Source: Clostridia bacterium | Lineage (GTDB): Bacteria > Bacillota > Clostridia > Christensenellales > CAG-917 | NCBI GenBank assembly: GCA_017500745.1 | Contig: JAFVYE010000007.1 | Span: 1 to 8,706 of the forward strand | DNA length: 8,706 bases | Direction of reading: 5' to 3' | Shown here: positions 1 to 4,744 of the stretch, one piece after another | Position numbering within the stretch: the stretch's first letter is position 1 | How the letters are laid out: every line of letters begins with the position of its first letter | The notes under the pieces: model-generated | Databases searched by the model: none | Seen by the model: only the letters and a program-made list of their open reading frames with translations | Told to the model about the DNA's origin: nothing | Translations under genes and position numbers: made by a program

Positions 1-1
1 A

Positions 2-73
2 AAATATGAGGCAGAAATGGATGTAATTGCTCATTATGATTTGTTGGTGAGTTTAATTGTACGCACTTTTTAA
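2..73 (+). CDS. C-terminal fragment of an unidentified protein, possibly a transposase
   Basis: A reading frame open from the window edge ends at TAA (71-73) and gives the 23-residue tail KYEAEMDVIAHYDLLVSLIV plus RTF. It is too short for a family call. The pattern of acidic residues, then V, then YD and L-L resembles the tails of some rve-type (IS21 IstA-like) transposases, and repeated TGTAC boxes start inside its last codons, which would fit the end of an insertion element. This is inference. It could equally be the end of an unrelated gene, or chance. Confidence 0.35.
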   Translation, partial: KYEAEMDVIAHYDLLVSLIVRTF

Positions 74-114
74 TGGGTGTACGCAAATTGTATCAAAATA
101 GGGATGTACACACA
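57..114 (+). repeat. Three spaced TGTAC(G/A)CA boxes, candidate insertion-element terminus
   Basis: The boxes TGTACGC (58-64), TGTACGC (78-84) and TGTACAC (105-111) lie 20 and 27 bases apart. The second and third share more flank: AATGGGTGTACGCA and AATAGGGATGTACACA. On the opposite strand the block starts TGTGTACATCCC. Spaced copies of a short sequence near a TG...CA terminus are typical of the transposase-binding ends of IS21-like and related DDE elements. The other end is not in the window, so the element type cannot be fixed. Confidence 0.4.
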
Positions 115-124
115 AACAAGAATA

Positions 125-155
125 AAACGAACCAACTCTTTGGTTCGTTTTTTTT
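125..155 (+). terminator. Rho-independent terminator
   Basis: The stem AAACGAACCAA (125-135) pairs with TTGGTTCGTTT (140-150) around a four-base loop, and an unbroken T run continues to 155. It ends transcription from the left and insulates the operon starting at 212. Confidence 0.88.
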
Positions 156-176
156 ATTATATTTAAAGAAGCCCCC

Positions 177-205
177 TTTTCAAGCGCCCGTGGGCGTGAT
201 ATAAT
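177..205 (+). promoter_or_regulatory. SigA-type promoter placing +1 at the ATG (leaderless)
   Basis: TTTTCA (177-182) and a perfect TATAAT (200-205) are separated by 17 bases. Exactly six bases then precede the ATG at 212, so the predicted transcript begins on or within a base or two of the start codon. No Shine-Dalgarno sequence lies between. A near-perfect palindrome CGCCCGTGGGCG (185-196) fills most of the spacer and could be an operator; that role is inference. Confidence 0.7.
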
Positions 206-211
206 AGACCC

Positions 212-685
212 ATGGTTTATCTTGATGAGCATCTCAAAAAATATCCACTTATGCAAACACAGGACGTCTTGAAGCTTCATCTTCAAGGCATTTTAGGCCC
301 TGCCCATCTTGTGGGCGCATTGGACAACGTGGTTGCCCATCTTGAAGATGAGTACAATTCTGTCAAGGACCTCGGCTACAAGTGGGACATGGTAGAGGAG
401 GTCAGCCCCCTGTATTCAAGGGTGTATCTTGTGACGTTTTACGAGAAATACCGCAGTTTTACACCTCTTGCAGAGTGCTTCAAAAAGTCCGCAGTTGAGG
501 GGGACGTGGAGGGCTATTTCAAGGTGATCGCATCTCTCAAGGACAGATATGACAATGACTTGATTGACAGATATATTGCATCTGGCAACCCTCTCATACG
601 CCACTCAGAAACCTATCGCAACAACTATCATCCCCACTACGTTGTGGTGGCCAACCATTTTTTGAAAGACTTGTTAGGAGATTGA
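212..685 (+). CDS. Uncharacterised conserved protein, first gene of the DUF362/VanZ operon
   Basis: This 157-residue soluble protein has no signal peptide and no membrane segment. The N-terminal stretch YPLMQTQDVLKLHLQGILGP (11-30) followed by AHLVGA, and the C-terminal block NPLIRHSETYRNNYHPHYVVV (126-146) with several His, Arg and Tyr residues, resemble a family of clostridial hypothetical proteins recalled as having a D-KL-Q-G-GHL motif near the start and an HSE-YR-YHP-Y motif near the end. The conserved polar residues suggest an enzyme or ligand binder, but no function is known. The start is forced by an in-frame TGA at 197-199 and is the only ATG before the conserved YPLM block. There is no ribosome binding site; the start is probably leaderless. 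The stop is one base before the DUF362 gene, so the two are co-transcribed. Confidence 0.8.
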   Translation: MVYLDEHLKKYPLMQTQDVLKLHLQGILGPAHLVGALDNVVAHLEDEYNSVKDLGYKWDMVEEVSPLYSRVYLVTFYEKYRSFTPLAECFKKSAVEGDVEGYFKVIASLKDRYDNDLIDRYIASGNPLIRHSETYRNNYHPHYVVVANHFLKDLLGD

Positions 686-686
686 T

Positions 687-1547
687 ATGAAATCAAAGGT
701 ATATTTCACAAAGGAAATCACTCCCCAAAGCGTGCTTCGCTTGTACAAAGCATTGGGAGTCACACTTGAAGGCAAGGTTGCAGTCAAGGTCCACTCTGGC
801 GAGCCGGGCAATCAAAACTTTCTTCGCCCTGACTTTTGGAGGGATATGATCAACCACGTTGGTGGCACGGTTGTGGAGTGCAACACCGCCTACGCCGGCA
901 AACGCAACACCACCGAGGCACACCTTGAAACCTTCCACAATCACGGTTGGGATGAGTTTCCCATTGAGATCTTGGACGCAGAAGGCCCCGACCTTGTTCT
1001 TGAAATGAAAGGCAACGTGATTCAAAAGAATTACGTAGGCAAGGGCATGGCCAAGTACGACTCAATGCTGGTGCTTTCTCACTTCAAAGGACATCCCATG
1101 GGTGGCTATGGTGGAGCAATCAAGCAATTGTCAATTGGTTGCGCATCCTCCTATGGCAAGGCCTACGTTCACGGAGCAGGGGATGCAGACAAAATTTGGA
1201 CTGCAGACCACGATCTTTTCCTTGAATCAATGGCAGACTCTGCAATGTCTGTGGTGGACTTCTTTGGTGGCAAAATCGCTTATATCAACGTCATGAAAAA
1301 CATGAGCGTGGACTGCGACTGCTGTGCTGTTGCAGAGGACCCCTGCATCAAAGACATCGGCGTGCTTGCGTCCCCTGACCCCGTTGCCATTGACCAAGCG
1401 TGCATTGACCTTGTGTACAACAGCGATGATCCCAAAAAGGGCCATCTCATAGAGCGCATTGAGTCCCGCCACGGCACCCTCACCATTGACAAGGCACACG
1501 CCCTTGGCTACGGCACCAAGGACTACGAGCTTATAGTTTTGGACTAA
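687..1547 (+). CDS. DUF362 domain protein, short form without ferredoxin insert
   Basis: The 286-residue protein carries the family signatures SHFKGHPMGGYGGAIKQLSI (131-150) then GCASSYGK, and DCDCC (209-213) followed by DIGVLASPDPVAIDQA (223-238). DUF362 proteins often carry a two-[4Fe-4S] ferredoxin segment in the middle or at the end. Here the matching region (VHGAGDADKIWTADHDLF, 161-178) has no CxxCxxC motif, so this is a cluster-free form. Cysteines 210, 212, 213 and 220 could bind metal, which is inference. The biochemical role of DUF362 is not established; some members sit beside redox or cofactor genes. AGGAG (676-680) precedes the ATG at good distance. It lies one base after the upstream gene, and its stop overlaps the VanZ start (TAATG). 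Confidence 0.9.
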   Translation: MKSKVYFTKEITPQSVLRLYKALGVTLEGKVAVKVHSGEPGNQNFLRPDFWRDMINHVGGTVVECNTAYAGKRNTTEAHLETFHNHGWDEFPIEILDAEGPDLVLEMKGNVIQKNYVGKGMAKYDSMLVLSHFKGHPMGGYGGAIKQLSIGCASSYGKAYVHGAGDADKIWTADHDLFLESMADSAMSVVDFFGGKIAYINVMKNMSVDCDCCAVAEDPCIKDIGVLASPDPVAIDQACIDLVYNSDDPKKGHLIERIESRHGTLTIDKAHALGYGTKDYELIVLD

Positions 1548-2128
1548 TGACTTGGACGGAGGAACAAAAGAACAAAGCTCTGCGCACCCTCAGCGCAGTT
1601 GCAACGGCGTTGTACGCACTATTTTTGGTGTGGGCCTTGTGGCTGAAGGTTGGAGATGAAGATCAAATCATGACCAACTATCTCAACGTGTCCATTCTCA
1701 CGGAGGAGCAGAGATGGATGGTGGACTCCTTTCTTTTCAAGGACCAGAAGTATTTAATGCGTCAAATCCTTGAAATTGTGTTGAACTGCTTTGTCTTTGC
1801 CCCCTTTGGATTGACCTTGTGTCTTGCCACCAAAGGCAAAAAGATATGGGCGCACGTCATCTTTTGCATCCTCTTTTCCCTTGCCATTGAACTCACTCAA
1901 CGCTACACTTGGATTGGCGGATTTTCTCTCATTGACCTATCAACCAACGTGGTTGGTTACTTTATAGGTTTTGGAGCATACAAACTTATATTTGCCCGGT
2001 TTAAGACAAAAACAAACCTGATAATTACAGCAGTGATTGCAGGTGTTTTGACTGCCGTGCTCATCTACGCAGTAGTGTCCGTTGTGCTCATAAAAGACAC
2101 TTTAAACTACATATTCAGCCAGCTTTAA
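1547..2128 (+). CDS. VanZ-like integral membrane protein
   Basis: This 193-residue protein has about five hydrophobic segments (roughly 15-35, 74-95, 101-117, 130-150 and 158-183). It shows the VanZ-family pattern: N80 with the FxPFG loop (84-88), E115-L-T-Q118 at a helix end, then D130 and N134-x-x-G at the next helix. VanZ of enterococci gives low-level teicoplanin resistance, and the wider family is found in many Bacillota without a defined substrate. The start overlaps the DUF362 stop by one base (TAATG), which suggests translational coupling. The last hydrophobic segment (158-183) lies beyond the usual VanZ core. A glycopeptide resistance role should not be assumed, since no other van gene is present. 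Confidence 0.85.
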   Translation: MTWTEEQKNKALRTLSAVATALYALFLVWALWLKVGDEDQIMTNYLNVSILTEEQRWMVDSFLFKDQKYLMRQILEIVLNCFVFAPFGLTLCLATKGKKIWAHVIFCILFSLAIELTQRYTWIGGFSLIDLSTNVVGYFIGFGAYKLIFARFKTKTNLIITAVIAGVLTAVLIYAVVSVVLIKDTLNYIFSQL

Positions 2129-2165
2129 CCCCGCATTTTGAAAATTCTGCATATTAAACAAAAAT

Positions 2166-2193
2166 AAAAAGCGACCAAACGAGGTCGCTTTTT
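2166..2193. terminator. Bidirectional Rho-independent terminator
   Basis: AAAAAGCGACC (2166-2176) pairs with GGTCGCTTTTT (2183-2193) around a six-base loop. T runs follow the stem on both strands, so it serves the + strand VanZ operon and the convergent - strand sigma-factor operon. Confidence 0.9.
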
Positions 2194-2209
2194 AAGTACA
2201 AAATTTTGG

Positions 2210-2770
2210 TCATTCACATTCATCTCCAAACAATTTGCTCAAGACGTTTTCCCACGTCGCATCACGGCTGTTGATTTCAAGATAGTACGGGTTGCCTCCA
2301 TAAAAGAAGTGCAGATAGGTTTTGTTGTTATAGGTTGAAACCTGCATTTCAGCATCTCCAAAATTGACGTACTCCGCCGCCTCTGTGTCTTGCGCCAAAG
2401 CGTTAATATATTTATCAAATAGTTGCAAGCTATAGTTCCTGACTTTCTCCCCAATGCCCACCGCCATATTTACTTCTATACCATAGACGATGGCACTTTC
2501 CTCAAATGCGACAACTTCACCATCGTACAAGTAGGTAGTTGAGGAAGTACGATTGCCAAAATTCAATATGGACGAGTTGGTTTCAATATTGTATTTTGCG
2601 ATTGAGTTCTCCGTGGTTGTCAAACTCTCGATAGGCAACGGAGTAGGACCATTACCATGGGGTTGCAGACTCAGCCACAGGTGGAAAAATCCTATGCCTG
2701 CACCAAAGGCAAGCAGGATAGAGCAAACAACTATGATTGCAATTTTTGCTTTTTTTGACAGCTTTTTCAT
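2210..2770 (-). CDS. Single-pass membrane protein, paralogue of the anti-sigma-like neighbour
   Basis: From the ATG at 2770 the protein has 186 residues. It has a short basic N-terminus (MKKLSKKAK), one transmembrane segment (about 9-29), then about 155 residues predicted outside the membrane. The start is chosen because AAGGAG lies six bases upstream; the ORF could open 20 codons earlier (2830), but that would overlap the upstream gene and has no such site. The outer domain matches the next gene upstream: PIE, SIAKYN, TNSSILNF, TSSTTYLYD, EESAIVYGIEV and YYLEI recur in order. It lacks that protein's cytoplasmic N-terminus, so it is unlikely to bind a sigma factor and may be a second sensor or decoy copy. 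There is no lipobox and no known family. It is last in the operon, 56 bases after its paralogue. Confidence 0.8.
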   Translation of the reverse strand: MKKLSKKAKIAIIVVCSILLAFGAGIGFFHLWLSLQPHGNGPTPLPIESLTTTENSIAKYNIETNSSILNFGNRTSSTTYLYDGEVVAFEESAIVYGIEVNMAVGIGEKVRNYSLQLFDKYINALAQDTEAAEYVNFGDAEMQVSTYNNKTYLHFFYGGNPYYLEINSRDATWENVLSKLFGDECE

Positions 2771-2826
2771 AAAAAACTCCTTGCAGTTTCTATATACACT
2801 ACAAGTAGGGATTGATTTTTTTCGGA

Positions 2827-3480
2827 TCAATCCAAAAGTTCAGACAAAATATTTTGGACAAAGATTTCTCCAATAGCAGCATCGTCATCAGGTACGGCGT
2901 TGACAATTTCAAGATAGTATCCGTTGTTTTCATACAAAAACTTAATATATATCTTTCCGTTGTCAGTTGCAAAACACACCTGAAGTTCGCCAACGTAAAT
3001 CCACTCAACATTCTTGTCAAAACCCTCCTCCAACTTTTCAACAAGTTCAAGATAGGTATATCTGCTGTTGTCCAAAAGAACAACAGAAAGAGTGACTTCC
3101 GAACCGTGCACAATGGACTTTTCTTCAACAACCATAACGGTCTCATCATAAGAGTATGTGATTGCAGACGTATTGGAGTCAAAGTGCAACAAGGAGGTGT
3201 TGTTGACGGCGTTATATTCCGCAATTGATGAGATAGTGTCAACGCCCATAAACTCTATGGGGAAGGGAGGTGGTTGACTGCTGTTGGCAGGTATCATTGC
3301 AGGTATCATACCAAGCACCACCGCAACCACAATGACACAAGCAATAGGGGCAAGGATTCTTGCCAGTCTTGTGTTGACGCCCTTCTTTTTGGGCATATAT
3401 GCCTTTGCATCTTGAAGCACACTCTTGTCGGGAGTGTCAAGGGCAGGGCTATTCAGGATTTTCTTTTCGTCTTTCAGCAT
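2827..3480 (-). CDS. Putative membrane-anchored anti-sigma factor
   Basis: This 217-residue protein has a 41-residue charged cytoplasmic N-terminus, one transmembrane segment (about 42-63) and an extracytoplasmic domain of about 150 residues. It lies 35 bases downstream of an ECF sigma gene in the same operon. Position and topology are those of an anti-sigma factor. However, the N-terminus has no HxxxCxxC zinc anti-sigma motif and is short, so the call rests on context. The outer domain (73-191) is homologous to the last gene of the operon and belongs to no family recognised here. An in-frame TAA six bases upstream makes the ATG at 3480 the first possible ATG. No strong Shine-Dalgarno site precedes it, so translation may depend on termination of the sigma gene. 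Confidence 0.72.
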   Translation of the reverse strand: MLKDEKKILNSPALDTPDKSVLQDAKAYMPKKKGVNTRLARILAPIACVIVVAVVLGMIPAMIPANSSQPPPFPIEFMGVDTISSIAEYNAVNNTSLLHFDSNTSAITYSYDETVMVVEEKSIVHGSEVTLSVVLLDNSRYTYLELVEKLEEGFDKNVEWIYVGELQVCFATDNGKIYIKFLYENNGYYLEIVNAVPDDDAAIGEIFVQNILSELLD

Positions 3481-3515
3481 TGTTTATACTACAATTTTTA
3501 CGGTCTATTTTTCGG

Positions 3516-4034
3516 TCATTTGAGGTGTTGTTTCAGCTTTTTGCAAGTGCGTTTCAGCATATCGTGGGTGGTGGACAGAGGCTTCCCAAGTTTGTCCGCA
3601 ATCTCTTGTATGCCGTAGCCCTCCCAAAATCTTAAATAAATCAAGTCCTTTTCCTCATCTGTCAATGTGCTGACAGCATTTTCAACAAGGATAGTGTCAA
3701 GCCACTCTGATGGGTAGTCCCTATCCGCCACGTTTTCGGGGATTGGCTCAGTGAAGGTGCGTTCTTTTAAGTTGTGGTTGAGTGCGCCGTTTTTGACAAT
3801 TTTGTATAGCCAATTAAGTCCATTTTGTTTTTTGTCAAAGGAGTCCGCGCTTTTCACCACCTTAAGATAGGTTTCGCTGACCAAATCTTCGGCATAGGAC
3901 TTGTTGTAAAGATATTTTCTCGCCATAAACAAAAGCATACGCCCCGTGATGACAAAAAGTTCATCAAGAGCATAGGTGTCGCCTTTTGCAATGCGGACGA
4001 TCAAGCGATTTATCTTTTCAACAAGTTTGTCCAT
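3516..4034 (-). CDS. ECF-type RNA polymerase sigma factor
   Basis: The 172-residue protein has the two-domain ECF layout. Sigma region 2 spans about 15-92, with AEDLVSETYLKVVKSADSFD (48-67) and NGLNWLYKIVKNGALNHNLK (71-90). A short linker follows, then sigma region 4 (about 122-170), with LTDEEKDLIYLRFWEGYGIQ (124-143) leading into the helix-turn-helix EIADKLGKPLSTTHDMLKR. It would direct polymerase to a small regulon and is probably held by the membrane protein encoded next. The first ATG (4034) follows an in-frame TGA 15 bases upstream and is needed to keep region 2 intact. No ribosome binding site precedes it, and the -10 element is six bases away, so the message looks leaderless. Its promoter looks SigA-like rather than self-recognised. 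Confidence 0.92.
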   Translation of the reverse strand: MDKLVEKINRLIVRIAKGDTYALDELFVITGRMLLFMARKYLYNKSYAEDLVSETYLKVVKSADSFDKKQNGLNWLYKIVKNGALNHNLKERTFTEPIPENVADRDYPSEWLDTILVENAVSTLTDEEKDLIYLRFWEGYGIQEIADKLGKPLSTTHDMLKRTCKKLKQHLK

Positions 4035-4040
4035 ATTTTG

Positions 4041-4069
4041 ACTATATCACGGACAACATATCAAGTCAA
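4041..4069 (-). promoter_or_regulatory. SigA-type promoter of the ECF sigma operon (leaderless)
   Basis: Read on the - strand: TTGACT (4069-4064), a 17-base spacer, TATAGT (4046-4041), then exactly six bases before the ATG at 4034. Both hexamers match the SigA consensus at five of six positions. The predicted +1 falls on the A of the start codon. Confidence 0.78.
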
Positions 4070-4091
4070 TAATGGATTTATACAGTAAGTC

Positions 4092-4120
4092 TTGCAAAAT
4101 ATGGGCATTTGTGCAATAAT
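4092..4120 (+). promoter_or_regulatory. Probable promoter of the GNAT gene
   Basis: TTGCAA (4092-4097), a 17-base spacer and AATAAT (4115-4120) give a start near 4127. GTGAGG (4129-4134) then serves as ribosome binding site four bases before the ATG at 4139. It lies back to back with the sigma-operon promoter; the two -35 boxes are 22 bases apart. Confidence 0.55.
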
Positions 4121-4138
4121 AGATGGATGTGAGGTTAT

Positions 4139-4666
4139 ATGAAGTTTGACGTCAACAAATGTGAATATGATGATTTGACCACGGTGGGCAAGTTGTACGA
4201 CACCGTCACGGAATACCTTGAAAATCACGTCAATTATCCCAAGTGGGTGCATGGAGAGTACCCATCACTTTCAAGCGCACAAGTTGCCTACAACAACGGC
4301 AATCTCTACACCGTCAAGACGGGTGGCAAGGTTGTGTGTGCCTTTGTCCTCAACGATGATCCACAAGGAGATTACTCCGTTGGAGATTGGCAAGTGTACA
4401 TCCCTGAGGGCGAGTATATGGTCATACATTCTCTTGCAGTCCTTGATGAATATAGTGGCAGAGGAGTAGGACAATAGGTTGTCAAATTTTGTATTGACAC
4501 AGCCAAAACCTTGGGCTACAAAGGGGTCAGAGTTGACGTTGTGCCCGGCAATTTTCCTGCCCGCAACTTGTACGAAAAGATGGGGTTCACCTATGCAGGC
4601 GAAAAGGATTTGAACCGTGGATATGACCACATCCCAACCTTTCAACTTTTGGAATATAATTTCTGA
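4139..4666 (+). pseudogene. GNAT N-acetyltransferase interrupted by in-frame TAG
   Basis: Codons 1-112 encode the N-terminal part of a GNAT fold up to the acetyl-CoA pyrophosphate-binding motif (VIHSLAVLDEYSGRGVGQ, 95-112). Codon 113 is TAG (4475-4477). The same frame then continues with no other defect through VVKFCID, VRVDVVPGNFPARNLYEKMG (130-149) and FTYAGEKD to a TGA at 4664-4666. The second part holds the rest of the fold, including N138 and the LYEKMGF motif. The full 175-residue product is a normal length for the family; the 112-residue product would lack the beta-strand and helix that complete the CoA site. A single AAG or CAG to TAG change explains it. The substrate is unknown. Sequencing error, a recent null allele, or amber suppression are all possible. 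Confidence 0.85.
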
Positions 4667-4673
4667 ACAAGCA

Positions 4674-4702
4674 GTTTATCTTGTCAAAAAGATGGGATAA
4701 AC
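4674..4702 (+). repeat. Inverted repeat in the promoter region of the lyase-peroxiredoxin gene
   Basis: GTTTATC (4674-4680) and GATAAAC (4696-4702) form a perfect 7-base inverted repeat with a 15-base gap, overlapping the candidate -35 box. It could be a regulator site. No T run follows, so it is not a standard terminator. Confidence 0.3.
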
Positions 4703-4710
4703 ATCAAAAT
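4681..4710 (+). promoter_or_regulatory. Candidate promoter of the lyase-peroxiredoxin gene
   Basis: TTGTCA (4681-4686) and CAAAAT (4705-4710) are separated by 18 bases, with a predicted start near 4717. The -35 box is good and the -10 box weak (four of six matches). Confidence 0.35.
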
Positions 4711-4744
4711 ACAACAATAAAAGCAATTTTTCAAAGGATAAATT

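Noticed and set aside
693..1025. 110-codon open frame on the - strand inside the DUF362 gene
   Set aside because: It is antisense to a well-supported family protein, has no ribosome binding site of note and no recognisable motif. It is a shadow of the coding strand.
1547..2128. Glycopeptide resistance locus because of the VanZ-like gene
   Set aside because: No vanH, vanA, vanX or VanRS-like gene is in the window. VanZ-like proteins are widespread without any link to resistance.
2799..3242. 147-codon - strand frame and an opposing 138-codon + strand frame (2812-3228) in the anti-sigma region
   Set aside because: Both overlap the 217-residue membrane protein, whose reality is shown by its homology to the next gene. 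Neither alternative has a domain or start signal.
4475..4477. TAG reassignment to an amino acid as an explanation for the GNAT interruption
   Set aside because: The glycosylase gene ends at TAG (8479-8481) right after a normal C-terminus, and most other genes use TGA or TAA normally. A single interrupted gene is better explained by mutation or sequencing error, though suppression is not excluded.
4674..4702. Inverted repeat GTTTATC/GATAAAC as a terminator for the GNAT gene
   Set aside because: The stem is AT-rich with a 15-base gap and no T run, and it overlaps the candidate promoter of the next gene. It was kept only as a possible regulator site.
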